Of a stretch of DNA of 62,968 nt, positions 33,486 through 41,988 are shown piece by piece. The position numbers and the translations under genes were made by a program. The stretch's first letter is position 1, and each line of letters begins with the position of its first letter. This stretch comes from DASQFY01 sp036397815 (GTDB lineage Bacteria > Chloroflexota > Limnocylindria > QHBO01), in NCBI GenBank assembly GCA_036397815.1, contig DASWIE010000133.1, positions 1 through 62,968 of the forward strand, in the 5' to 3' direction. The notes beneath the pieces are model-generated. The model had not been told where the DNA came from. It searched no databases and saw only the letters and a program-made list of their open reading frames with translations.

Positions 33486-34303
33486 GAGGCGAGCGCCTCG
33501 TTCAGGCGCCTGGCGGCGGCCGGCGGCAGGCCAGCCCCGGCTGCCAGACGAGCCAGCCGGATCGGCGCGGGCGGGCTGACGCCCAGCGCGTCCAGGCTCG
33601 GGTCACCTAGGACCGATCTCGCCGGGCCCGCGAGCGCCACGCGGCCCGCGTCGAGCGCCACCACCCGCCGGCAGAGGAGCGCCAGCAGGTCGGTCTTCTG
33701 CTCGGCGACCAGGATCGACGCGCCCTCGGCAGCGAGCCGGGAGAGCGCGTCGGCCACCAGCCGCGTGCCCGCCGGATCGAGCTGCGCGGTCGGCTCGTCG
33801 AGGACCAGGTGGGCCGGACGCAGGGCGAGCAGCCCACAGATGCTCACCAGCTGCTGCTGGCCACCGGACAGGAGCGCGGGATCGCGTCCGGCAAGCGACT
33901 CGATGCCGAGCGCGGCCAGGGCGGACTCCGTGCGGGCGATGACCTCCGGACGTGGCAGCCCCAGGTTCATCGGGCCGAACGCGACCTCCTCGTAGACCGT
34001 TCCGGTCACGCCGGTGAGCTGCGTTGCCGGGCTGGAGAAGACAATCCCGATGCGGCCCGCGAGCGCATGGATGGGCAGCGGCGCGACATCGGTCCCGTCC
34101 AGGAGGAGCCGGCCGGACAGGGTGCCGCCCACGGTTCGCGGCGCCAGGCCGCTGGCGACGAGGCACAGCGTCGTCTTGCCCGATTCCGACGCACCGACGA
34201 CGCCAACCACCTCGCCCGCCGCGAGCTCCAGGCTGACCTCGCCCAACGCCGGTCGTGCGGCACCCGCGTAGCGATACCTCACCCCGTCGAGCGTCAGCGT
34301 CAT
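33482..34303 (-). CDS. ECF transporter ATPase (second EcfA-like)
   Basis: 273 residues from ATG 34303: GASESGKTT, VFSSPATQLTGVTGTVYEE, LLSGGQQQLVSI, HLVLDEPTAQLD and a late switch region whose histidine is replaced (VAEQKTDL). The missing H-loop histidine here and the odd signature in the partner suggest one good and one degenerate ATP site, a common asymmetric pattern. Both ends are ATGA overlaps. The frame continues upstream only as a shadow of the T-component gene. Confidence 0.85.
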   Translation of the reverse strand: MTLTLDGVRYRYAGAARPALGEVSLELAAGEVVGVVGASESGKTTLCLVASGLAPRTVGGTLSGRLLLDGTDVAPLPIHALAGRIGIVFSSPATQLTGVTGTVYEEVAFGPMNLGLPRPEVIARTESALAALGIESLAGRDPALLSGGQQQLVSICGLLALRPAHLVLDEPTAQLDPAGTRLVADALSRLAAEGASILVAEQKTDLLALLCRRVVALDAGRVALAGPARSVLGDPSLDALGVSPPAPIRLARLAAGAGLPPAAARRLNEALAS

Positions 34304-35130
34304 GCGAGCGCACTCAGCAGGCCGGCGGCGCGAGCCGCCACGAGAAGCGGGACGGCCGCAACGAGCAGCCATCGGGCCAGAGCCTGGCGTCCCGAGTCGG
34401 GCGGATGCCAGAGCAGCGTGCGGCGGCCAGGTCGCGTGAAGCCGCGCGCCTCGAGCGCCATGGTGCGTTCCTCGATCTCGGCGATCGCCCCCAGCAGCAC
34501 CGGGCCGGCCAGAGGGAGTACGCCCCGGAGTCGCTTCAGGACGCTTCCTTCCGTGTCCAGCCCGCGGGCACGTTGCGCCGCCGTGATCGCCGCGGCCCGC
34601 TCGACCATGGCCGGGACGGTCTGGACCGATGCGTTGGCGACGAAGGCGACCCGCGGCGACACGCCGCGCCGCTCCAGGTCGATCACCAGCTCGCCGGGCG
34701 AGGTGGTCAGGTAGAAGAGCGTGATGGCGCCGGAGATCGCGCCGATGCGGGCCAGGGTCTCGAGGCCGAAGCCGAGCCCTTCGGCGGTGGCGCGGACCGG
34801 CCCGATCGCGAACAGCACTTCTTCGCCGGCGGGGTAGAAAAAGAGGTTCACGACCAGCACGCTGATGGCGATCGGCAGGCTGAGCAGCAGCGCCGTGCGC
34901 AGGAGCCGCGGCAGGATGCGCGCCGCGGCGGCGGGCAGGATCACCGCTCCACCGACCAGGAGCAGCGGCCCGACGATCCCGCCGACCACGATGGCGCACG
35001 CGGTGCTTGCCGCCGCCAGGGTCAACTTGGTCAGTGGGTTCAGCCTGTGATAGGGCGTCGGCCCCGGCAGCCCGATGAACGACGGCAGAGCCGGCGGCAG
35101 CCCCGGCGGCAGGCCCGGCGGTTCGGTCAG
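34300..35130 (-). CDS. ECF transporter T component
   Basis: 276 residues with about five helices and the EcfT coupling motifs (ARGLDTEGS and the later ALEARGFTR, both Ala-Arg-Gly) that bind the ATPases. NPLTKLTLA is the standard EcfT start. No ATG, GTG or TTG lies in frame close upstream of that motif; a CTG at 35130 overlaps the previous stop as CTGA, exactly where coupling predicts, so I place the start there. Ends in an ATGA overlap. Confidence 0.82.
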   Translation of the reverse strand: MTEPPGLPPGLPPALPSFIGLPGPTPYHRLNPLTKLTLAAASTACAIVVGGIVGPLLLVGGAVILPAAAARILPRLLRTALLLSLPIAISVLVVNLFFYPAGEEVLFAIGPVRATAEGLGFGLETLARIGAISGAITLFYLTTSPGELVIDLERRGVSPRVAFVANASVQTVPAMVERAAAITAAQRARGLDTEGSVLKRLRGVLPLAGPVLLGAIAEIEERTMALEARGFTRPGRRTLLWHPPDSGRQALARWLLVAAVPLLVAARAAGLLSALA

Positions 35131-36374
35131 GCCGGCGCTCCCTCCTCGCGGGCGATCACCTGCTCCCCCTGGGGGAAGCGCGCCTTGAAGCGATTGGCCA
35201 TCGCCTGGAGGATCAGGTAGACCGTGAAGAAGGTGGTGACCTTGTCGATTGGGTCGCTGATCAACCCCTGGCCGGTGGTCGCGGCCTGCACGTCCAGGCC
35301 CGCCTGGCGGAAGGCGGCAACCAGGAAGTCGGTGCCGGAGGCGGTCACACCGCCAAAGACCCCGGCGGCGATCGGCGCGCTGATCAGGGCGGCGACCACG
35401 CCGGTGAACACGCCGACGACCACCACGTAGGCAGCCGTGAGGTCGCGCCGGATCAGCAGCAGCGCGAAGAGCCCGACCACGGCACCCACCACCAGGGCCA
35501 GGGCCAGGTAGGCGAGGACCAGGAAATACCACTCGGTGGTGTCTGGGTTCGGGAGCAGGTCGACCGAGGTGGCGAAGATCTTCTCGTAACCGATCACCGC
35601 CGCCCAGGCCATGCCGCCGATCAGCGCCACGGTGACGAGCCCGCCGACCAGCAGCTCCGCGGTGCTGCGATTCGGACGCGGCCGCAGGAGACCGGCGCGC
35701 CCGACAAGGCCGGCGATCACCCCGATCGCCACCGCCGTGATCGCAAATGCCGCCGCCGGCTGGTACTGGAAGGGCGGAGGGATAACGTAGGACCACAGGA
35801 CGTTGCCGAGGCCTCCGGTCAGCGCGCCGGCGACCGGGCCGGCCAGCACGCCCACCAGGATGGTGCCGATCGAGTCGAGGTAGATCGGGATCTTCAGGGC
35901 GGCGGCGACGGTCTGGCCGAGGATGATGTTGATCGCGATGCCGAGCGCCATGAGCAGGTAGGTACGGGTCGTGAACTGGCGCGCCAGCGAGTCGAGGCGT
36001 CCGGTCTGCAGCAGCTCGAGCCCGAAGTAGACAACCGCCCCGACGACCATCGCCACCGTCAGGATGAGGGCCCAGGTGTTGGCGGCGGTGGCGTTGACGA
36101 AGGTGTCGGGATCGATCGACGACTCGTCGCCGAAGTTCCCGAAGCCGATGATGCCGACATAGGCGACCACGGCGAAGGCGACGAGGCCGGCGGCGAAGCG
36201 CAGCGGTCCCCACTCGCCGGTCTGCAAGCGGACGAGCAGCGCGTAGACGACGTCCGCCACGACCGCCCCGGCGGCCAGGGCGAGCGGCCACTGCTGCCCT
36301 GCCAGTGCGAGCGCGGCCCCCACCAGCGCGCCGGCGCCCAGGCCGACCAGCATCCTGAGCGAGCCTGCGTTCAT
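35127..36374 (-). CDS. ECF transporter S component, enlarged, probably nucleoside-specific
   Basis: 415 residues, about twice a normal S component. The core near residues 135-230 (LGIAINIILGQTVAAALKIP, YLDSIGTILVGVLAGPVAGA, LTGGLGNVLWSY) is S-component-like; four extra helices come before it and four or five after. ATGA overlaps join it to the nucleoside hydrolase upstream and CTGA to EcfT downstream. From that context I infer uptake of a nucleoside or base; the sequence alone does not prove it. Confidence 0.75.
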   Translation of the reverse strand: MNAGSLRMLVGLGAGALVGAALALAGQQWPLALAAGAVVADVVYALLVRLQTGEWGPLRFAAGLVAFAVVAYVGIIGFGNFGDESSIDPDTFVNATAANTWALILTVAMVVGAVVYFGLELLQTGRLDSLARQFTTRTYLLMALGIAINIILGQTVAAALKIPIYLDSIGTILVGVLAGPVAGALTGGLGNVLWSYVIPPPFQYQPAAAFAITAVAIGVIAGLVGRAGLLRPRPNRSTAELLVGGLVTVALIGGMAWAAVIGYEKIFATSVDLLPNPDTTEWYFLVLAYLALALVVGAVVGLFALLLIRRDLTAAYVVVVGVFTGVVAALISAPIAAGVFGGVTASGTDFLVAAFRQAGLDVQAATTGQGLISDPIDKVTTFFTVYLILQAMANRFKARFPQGEQVIAREEGAPA

Positions 36375-37357
36375 GACGTTCCTCCTTCGGTTATCGGTTG
36401 GGCAGCGGGAACGACCGCTCGGGCGAGGCGCTCGAGCAGCTCGGCCTTCATCGCGGGCGCATCAATCACGGTGGCCACGTCGACTGTGGGCCGAGCCGGG
36501 GCGGTCGACCGATACAGGCTCCCGGCGACATGGGCATCTGCGCTGGTGTCGCAGGCCAGGCGCAGCGGCACCGATTCGGTGACCAGCTCGGGGCGCAGCA
36601 GGGACCCGATCAGGGTGACCGGATCGTGAAGGTAGCAGCCGTCGATCCCATCGGCCCCGCGGTGGAAGCCGACATAGAAGCGGACCGCGTCCCGCACCAC
36701 GCGTGCGACGTACGTGTCCGGCAGGACGCGCAGGTCGTCGAGCGTGAAGATCACGTCCTGGGTCGCGTCGAGCGGAAAGATGCGGTCGATGACGCCCGTC
36801 CGCAGGCACGTCTCGGCAGCCTCCGGGTCGACGCACGCGTTCCACTCACCGGTCTCGGTCGTGTTGCCGCGCTCCTCGAGCGTGCCGCCCATCCAGATCA
36901 CCTCGCGCGCGCCGTCCGCCAGGTCGACGCCGCTGAGCGCGGCCGCGGCGAGGTTGGTGAGCGGCCCGAGCGCCACGATCGTCATCTCCCCCGGGTGGCG
37001 CTTGACGTGCGCGCCAAGGTAGCGCGAGGCGGGGATGGGCGTGAACTCGGTCGACCCCAACAGGCGGTCCTCGCCGCGCAGCTCGACATAGCCGGTTCCG
37101 GTCGGTCCGTGCGTGTCCTGAGCGGTCCGCAGGCGGCGCTGGAGTGGCCGTGCCGCGCCGATGCTGACCGGCACGTCGTGGCGTCCGACCATCTGCAGGA
37201 TCTTGCCGGTGTTGCGCGCCACGTGGTGGATCTCGACGTTGCCGGCCACGCAGGTCACGCCGCGGAGGTTGAGCTCCGGGGCCGTGGCCGCGATGAGCAG
37301 CGCCACCATGTCGTCGATCCCCGTGTCGACGTCCAGGATGACGGGGCGCGCCTCCAT
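36371..37357 (-). CDS. inosine-uridine-preferring nucleoside hydrolase family protein
   Basis: 328 residues. The calcium-binding DVDTGIDDMVALL opens the protein, VALGPLTNLA and WMGG follow, EWNACVDPEAAE is the substrate site, and HDPVTLI near residue 250 holds the catalytic histidine and aspartate. It cleaves ribonucleosides to base and ribose. TAGGAT lies seven bases before ATG 37357, so I choose that codon over one three codons upstream. First gene of the ECF operon. Confidence 0.87.
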   Translation of the reverse strand: MEARPVILDVDTGIDDMVALLIAATAPELNLRGVTCVAGNVEIHHVARNTGKILQMVGRHDVPVSIGAARPLQRRLRTAQDTHGPTGTGYVELRGEDRLLGSTEFTPIPASRYLGAHVKRHPGEMTIVALGPLTNLAAAALSGVDLADGAREVIWMGGTLEERGNTTETGEWNACVDPEAAETCLRTGVIDRIFPLDATQDVIFTLDDLRVLPDTYVARVVRDAVRFYVGFHRGADGIDGCYLHDPVTLIGSLLRPELVTESVPLRLACDTSADAHVAGSLYRSTAPARPTVDVATVIDAPAMKAELLERLARAVVPAAQPITEGGTS

Positions 37358-37369
37358 CGGCGCCATCCT

Positions 37370-37405
37370 AGCGTGCCACGTCAGGCCAGCGTGCCACGTC
37401 AGCCT
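37370..37405 (-). repeat. 18-bp tandem duplication starting at a stop codon
   Basis: AGCGTGCCACGTCAGGCC at 37370-37387 is repeated at 37388-37405 with two changes. On the minus strand each unit begins near TGACGTGGCACGCT; the first TGA is the stop of the HMG-CoA lyase gene, and the second unit carries the nucleoside hydrolase promoter. Confidence 0.85.
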
Positions 37406-38301
37406 GGCCAGGCTCCAGCCCGTCCGAGCTTGCTGTCGAGCGGCTTCCCGAGCGCGTCGCTGATGAAGCGCGCGGCCTCGAGCACGGCGGCCAGCGTGAC
37501 CCCGTGGCGCAGACCCTGGCGGTCGAGCAGGTAGACCAGGTCCTCGGTGGCGAGATTGCCCGCCGATCCCGGAGCGTAGGGCGATCCTCCGGTCCCGCCG
37601 GTCGAGGCGTCGAAGGTCCGGATGCCGGACTCGAGCCCGGCCATCACGTTGGCGAGCGCCGTGCCACGCGTGTCGTGGAGATGCAAGGCCAGCACATCGG
37701 TCCCGATCCCGGCAGCGGCCAGCGCGGCCAGCACCCGCTGCACGTCGGCCGGGGCTGCGACGCCGAGCGTGTCGCTGATCGCGAGCTCGTCGACGCCCAG
37801 GCCCAGCAGCCGCTCCCCGAGCGACACCACCGCGCGCTCGTCGACCTCTCCCTCGTACGGGCAGCCGAAGGCGGTGCTGACGTAGGCCCGGACCCACCAG
37901 CCTCGTTCCCTCGCGGCGCCGACCACCGGCGCGAAGGCGGCGAGCGATTCGTCCACGCTCATGTTGATGTTGTGGCGCGCGTACGACTCGGTGGCGGCGG
38001 TGAACAGGCAGATGGCGTCGACCCGAGCCTCGATCGCTCGCTCCAGCCCTCGCTGGTTCGGCACCAGCACCGTGTACCGCACGGCCGGCCGCCGCTCGAG
38101 CCGCGTCATCAGCTCGTCCGCATCCGCCAGCTGCGGGATGGCGTGCGGCGAGACGAACGAGGTCGCCTCGATCTCGCGCAGGCCGGCGTCGGCCAGCAGC
38201 TCGATGAAGCGCAGCTTGGCCTCGGTCGCGACCGATGTCGCCTCCGCCTGGAGGCCGTCACGCGGGCCGACCTCGTAGATCCGGACGTCCACGGCGCTCA
38301 C
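37399..38301 (-). CDS. HMG-CoA lyase family protein with Ser in place of the catalytic Cys
   Basis: 300 residues, TIM-barrel: VGPRDGLQ, EATSFVSPHAIPQLADADEL, ISDTLGVAAP, LHLHDTRGTALANV and the C-terminal loop. The family loop normally reads GGCPYAPGAxGN with a catalytic cysteine; here it is GGSPYAPGSAGN (codon TCG). It should split HMG-CoA into acetyl-CoA and acetoacetate at the end of leucine breakdown, but the Ser may alter or lower activity, or point to another acyl-CoA substrate. ATGA-type overlap with the carboxylase gene. Confidence 0.83.
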   Translation of the reverse strand: MSAVDVRIYEVGPRDGLQAEATSVATEAKLRFIELLADAGLREIEATSFVSPHAIPQLADADELMTRLERRPAVRYTVLVPNQRGLERAIEARVDAICLFTAATESYARHNINMSVDESLAAFAPVVGAARERGWWVRAYVSTAFGCPYEGEVDERAVVSLGERLLGLGVDELAISDTLGVAAPADVQRVLAALAAAGIGTDVLALHLHDTRGTALANVMAGLESGIRTFDASTGGTGGSPYAPGSAGNLATEDLVYLLDRQGLRHGVTLAAVLEAARFISDALGKPLDSKLGRAGAWPG

Positions 38302-40316
38302 GGCTGCGATTCTAGGGCGGCCACTTCGGCCAGCAGCTCGCCTCGTCCAACCTGCTGGCCCTCCTTCACCACGATCCGGGTCACTCTCCCGGCCAGCGGG
38401 GTGGCCACGGCGTGCTCCATCTTCATGGCCTCGATCACGATCAAGGTCGCATGGGCTTGGACCGATGCACCGGCCGCCACCCGGATGGCGATCACCCGTC
38501 CGGGCATCGGCGCCGTCAGGGTTGCGCCGCCGCCGGCGTGCGCGACGGCATGCCGCACCGCCTCGTCCACGGTGGGCGGCGATGCCAGCGAGAGTTCCAG
38601 CGACTGGCCTTCGACGTCGACGTGCGCGACCCCATCCCGGGTCGCGATCTCGGCCCGGGCGTCGTCGCTCACCTCAACACGGCGCTCCTCGTCCCCATGG
38701 CGCATTCGCACCGCGGACGGCGCGCTCGCCCGCCAGCCACCGCCCCAGGGCCCGGTCGGGCCCCGCCGGAGCAGGGCGGTCGCGGCGGCACGCCACTGCT
38801 CGTCGCTCGGCTGCGGCGGTTCCGGAAGCTGGAGGCCGGCGATGGTATCGGTCCGCACCTCCGCCTGGCGCACGACCGGTTGGTCGAGCAGCCAGCGCAG
38901 GAAGCGGAGGTTGGTGCGGACGCCCAGCACCAGCGTCTCGTCGAGCGCCGTCCGGAGGCGCCCGAGCGCCTCGCCACGGGTGCGGCCGTGCGCGATCAGC
39001 TTGGCGAGCAGCGGGTCATAGCGGTCCGAGAGGAGGTCGCCTTCACGGAGCCCGGTGTCGACGCGCACGCCGGCGGGCCAGCGCAGGCGCACGACCCGGC
39101 CGGTGGCCGGCAGGAAGCCGCGCTCCGGATCCTCCGCGTAGAGGCGCGCCTCGATGGCGTGCCCACGACCGCCTACCGAGTCCCCGGCAATGTCGAGCTG
39201 TTCGCCCGCGGCGATGCGCAGTTGGTCCGCGACGAGGTCGCGTCCGGTCACCGCCTCCGTCACCGGATGCTCGACCTGCAGCCGGGCGTTCATCTCCAGG
39301 AAGAAGAACTCGCCGTCCTCGGCTACCAGGAACTCGACCGTGCCGGCACCGACGTACCCGACGGCGGCGGCCACCGCCAGCGCCGCGGCGCCCATGCGCG
39401 CGCGCAGCTCGTCCGAGACCGATGGGGCCGGAGCCTCCTCCACGATCTTCTGGTTGCGACGCTGCGCCGAGCAGTCGCGCTCCCCGAGGTGTAGGCCGCG
39501 GCCGTGCGCGTCGAAGAGGACCTGGACCTCCACGTGCCGCGCCCCGCCCAGCATCTGCTCCAGGATGAGGCGATCGTCCCCGAACGCTCCGGCCGCCTCG
39601 CGCCGCGCGGCGCCGAGGGCCTCGATCAGCTCCGTGGCGTCGTGGACGGCGCGCATCCCCTTGCCGCCACCGCCGGCGGACGGCTTGACGAGCAGCGGAT
39701 AGCCGATCTCCTCTGCGGCCGCGACCAGCGTCGCGTCGTCCTGCGCCGCGCCGTCGTAGCCGGCCAGGACCGGGACGCCGCGCGCCGCGGCCGCTCGCCG
39801 GGCGGCAGCCTTGTCGCCCACTGCCGCGATCGTCTCCGCCGTAGGGCCGACCCACGTGAGGCCGGCCTCGACGACCGCCCGCGCGAAGGCGGGATCCTCC
39901 GCCAGGAAGCCGTAGCCCGGGTGAACGGCGTCCACGCCGGCGCGCCGCGCGATGTCGAGGATCGCCCCGGCGTGGAGGTACGAGTCGACGGGATGCGCCT
40001 CGTCGAGGCCGTCGGCGGGACGATCGTCGAGCGCGTGGACGCCCACCGTCCAGATCCCCAGCGAGCGTGCCGTGCGCGCCACGCGGGTCGCGATCTCACC
40101 CCGATTGGCGACCAGCAGCCGGGTGATGGAGGCGCGCGCTGCCGTCCCTGGGGACGCCTCGTCGACCACCGCCGATAGCGACGAACGCGACACGCGCATC
40201 CGGCCGCCGACCCGGTCGGCGGGGAGGCGCCCATCGGCGATCCAGCGCTGGACCGTCCTCACCGTGACGCCAAGCTCCTCGGCTACCTGGCGCGGGGTCA
40301 GCGCCTCATCGGTCAC
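38298..40316 (-). CDS. helix-turn-helix domain fused to acyl-CoA carboxylase alpha subunit
   Basis: 672 residues. Residues 5-50 are an excisionase/MerR-like DNA-binding domain (LTPRQVAEELGVTVRTVQRW, RLPADRVGGRMRVSRSSL). Residues 63-500 are a biotin carboxylase (LLVANRGEIATRVARTA, HPGYGFLAED, KPSAGGGGKGM, FLEMNARLQVEHPVTE) and 600-672 a biotin carrier with EAMKMEH. With the beta subunit at 42781 and HMG-CoA lyase next door it is probably methylcrotonyl-CoA carboxylase alpha. An in-frame GTG near residue 50 could make a form without the helix-turn-helix. Confidence 0.88.
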   Translation of the reverse strand: MTDEALTPRQVAEELGVTVRTVQRWIADGRLPADRVGGRMRVSRSSLSAVVDEASPGTAARASITRLLVANRGEIATRVARTARSLGIWTVGVHALDDRPADGLDEAHPVDSYLHAGAILDIARRAGVDAVHPGYGFLAEDPAFARAVVEAGLTWVGPTAETIAAVGDKAAARRAAAARGVPVLAGYDGAAQDDATLVAAAEEIGYPLLVKPSAGGGGKGMRAVHDATELIEALGAARREAAGAFGDDRLILEQMLGGARHVEVQVLFDAHGRGLHLGERDCSAQRRNQKIVEEAPAPSVSDELRARMGAAALAVAAAVGYVGAGTVEFLVAEDGEFFFLEMNARLQVEHPVTEAVTGRDLVADQLRIAAGEQLDIAGDSVGGRGHAIEARLYAEDPERGFLPATGRVVRLRWPAGVRVDTGLREGDLLSDRYDPLLAKLIAHGRTRGEALGRLRTALDETLVLGVRTNLRFLRWLLDQPVVRQAEVRTDTIAGLQLPEPPQPSDEQWRAAATALLRRGPTGPWGGGWRASAPSAVRMRHGDEERRVEVSDDARAEIATRDGVAHVDVEGQSLELSLASPPTVDEAVRHAVAHAGGGATLTAPMPGRVIAIRVAAGASVQAHATLIVIEAMKMEHAVATPLAGRVTRIVVKEGQQVGRGELLAEVAALESQP

Positions 40317-40355
40317 GTCGCGATTGTCGCAGGCGGACGCGAGTCCGGCAGACCC

Positions 40356-41147
40356 TCAGCCCCGTCTCCATGTTGCCGGGCGCTTGTCGAGGAAGGCGGT
40401 CAGGCCCTCCTGCCCCTCCGGCGAGACGCGCTGTCGGGCGGCGCGCTCGACGCCCAGCGCCAGCGCCTCGGCGCGCGGCAGCCCGCGCTGGTCGCGGATC
40501 ACCGCCTTTGCCCCGCGTGCCGCGGTGGGTCCGGCCGAGAGCAGCTCGCGCACGATCTCCTCCACGCGTGCGTCGAGGGCCGCGACGTCGGGCAGCACCT
40601 CGTGAACGAGGCCGATCTCCCGCGCTCGCTCCGCGCCGAAGCGCTCCCCGGTCGGGAAGAGCGCCCGAGCGTGGGTCTCCCCGATCTTGGCCAGCACGAA
40701 CGGGCTGATCACGGCCGGCATGATGCCCAGCTTCGTCTCGGTGAAGCCGAAGGTCGTCCCCGCCGCGCCTAGCGCGATGTCCGCGACGGCGCACAGCCCC
40801 ATCCCGCCGCCCAGCGCCACGCCGTGCACCCGCGCGACCACCGGGACAGGGCACTGGTCGATGGCGGTCAGCATCCGTTGCAGTCGCGCGGCGTCGGCCT
40901 CGTTCTCCGCCATCGAGAGCGCCATGGCGGCCCGCTGCCAGGCGATGTCGGCGCCGGCACAGAACGAGGCGCCCTCACCGGCCAGCACGACCGCGCGCAG
41001 CGCCTCGGCCGGCTCCGACGCCAGCCCGTTGAAGGCTTCGTGCAGCGCGTCGATCAGCCGTGCGTTGAAGGCGTTGTGGACCTCGGGACGATTGAGCGTG
41101 ACGCGAGCCACGGCCCCATCCCGGGCGACGTTGAGCACCCCGCTCAT
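40356..41147 (-). CDS. enoyl-CoA hydratase (methylglutaconyl-CoA hydratase-like)
   Basis: 263 residues: NRPEVHNAFNARLI, ASFCAGADIAW (oxyanion hole), HGVALGGGMGL and ETKLGIMPAVISPFVLAKIG with a catalytic glutamate region. In this setting, between carboxylase alpha and beta genes, it most likely hydrates 3-methylglutaconyl-CoA to HMG-CoA. ATG 41147 overlaps the upstream SseB-like stop; the longer open frame is a shadow. Confidence 0.87.
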   Translation of the reverse strand: MSGVLNVARDGAVARVTLNRPEVHNAFNARLIDALHEAFNGLASEPAEALRAVVLAGEGASFCAGADIAWQRAAMALSMAENEADAARLQRMLTAIDQCPVPVVARVHGVALGGGMGLCAVADIALGAAGTTFGFTETKLGIMPAVISPFVLAKIGETHARALFPTGERFGAERAREIGLVHEVLPDVAALDARVEEIVRELLSAGPTAARGAKAVIRDQRGLPRAEALALGVERAARQRVSPEGQEGLTAFLDKRPATWRRG

Positions 41148-41950
41148 CGGCGGCCTCGCCGGTAGAACGGCTCGGTGATCGCGCGCACCGAGGCGAGCAG
41201 CGGCTCCTCCAGCCAGACCACGTCGGTCCCATCGGGCACATCGACCGTCGCCGAGGCGCCCTCGCCGCCCAGCAGCCCCAGCATCAGGCGTCGTTGATCG
41301 TCGCTCTCCGACTCGACCAGCCAGGCGGCGTCGACATCGGTCTGGCGCAGGGATTCGGCCAGCGACGCCTCGAGCGCCACCGCCTCGGGACCCGGCAGCC
41401 GCAGCCGGATCGACCGACGCGCCGTGGTGTCGACGAGCGGCTCGCCCGTGCCCGGCAACCGCCCGGCCGCCAGCTCCGCGAGCTCGTCGGGCTCGAAGCG
41501 ATAGGGGATCGGGCCGGCGGGATCCATGATCGCCGGGACGCCGGCCGAGGCCATGTTGGCGATCGCGATCCGAGCCGGGATCGGGAGGCTGGCGGTGCCG
41601 CGGGGCGACCACGCGGAGAGCGCAGCGATCGAACCGAAGCAGACGCTGATCGCCTGCCCGTCCGCATCGGCGGCGAGCATGACGCTGATCTCGACCTCTT
41701 CCTCGTCGTTGACCGCTGCGGCGAGCGCCGACTTGGCCTCATCGCCATGCTCCGGCGGGACGGGCAGGAGCAGCGTGCCAAGCATCAGGGCGCGATAGAA
41801 CGCGTTCAGGGCGGCCGGGTCAGTGGAGCCGCTCTCCTCCGCCTCGCGGGCGGCGAGCATCGCCTCGAACAGGCCGGCAGCCGACTCCTCGAGCGTTCCG
41901 GTCGGGGTCGTGCGATCGTGGGAGCCCGGCTCGGGCGCGTCGAGGGCCAT
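41144..41950 (-). CDS. SseB-like protein
   Basis: 268 residues. The middle (ALNAFYRALMLGTLLLPV, ISVCFGSIAALSAWSP, PARIAIANMASAGVPAIM) has the SseB N-terminal pattern; the acidic tail ends WLEEPLLASVRAITEPFYRR. SseB proteins are small cytosolic proteins, some linked to secretion or serine sensitivity, with no known reaction. Leaderless layout: TAGGCT, six bases, ATG. It is the first gene of the leftward hydratase-carboxylase-lyase run. Confidence 0.65.
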   Translation of the reverse strand: MALDAPEPGSHDRTTPTGTLEESAAGLFEAMLAAREAEESGSTDPAALNAFYRALMLGTLLLPVPPEHGDEAKSALAAAVNDEEEVEISVMLAADADGQAISVCFGSIAALSAWSPRGTASLPIPARIAIANMASAGVPAIMDPAGPIPYRFEPDELAELAAGRLPGTGEPLVDTTARRSIRLRLPGPEAVALEASLAESLRQTDVDAAWLVESESDDQRRLMLGLLGGEGASATVDVPDGTDVVWLEEPLLASVRAITEPFYRRGRR

Positions 41951-41956
41951 GCTCGC

Positions 41957-41982
41957 AGCCTACCACCGGTCAGGCCTAGGAT
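41957..41982. promoter_or_regulatory. back-to-back leaderless promoters
   Basis: TAGGCT (minus strand, 41962-41957) and TAGGAT (plus strand, 41977-41982) each stand six bases from a start codon, leaving 38 bp between the two divergent genes. Confidence 0.6.
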
Positions 41983-41988
41983 AGGACA

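Noticed and set aside
34300..36291. 663-residue frame joining the S- and T-component regions
   Set aside because: The upstream part is an Arg-rich shadow of the S component; EcfT proper begins at the CTGA overlap.
36371..37897. 508-residue version of the nucleoside hydrolase
   Set aside because: The extra N-terminus is a shadow of the HMG-CoA lyase gene; TAGGAT seven bases before 37357 marks the start.
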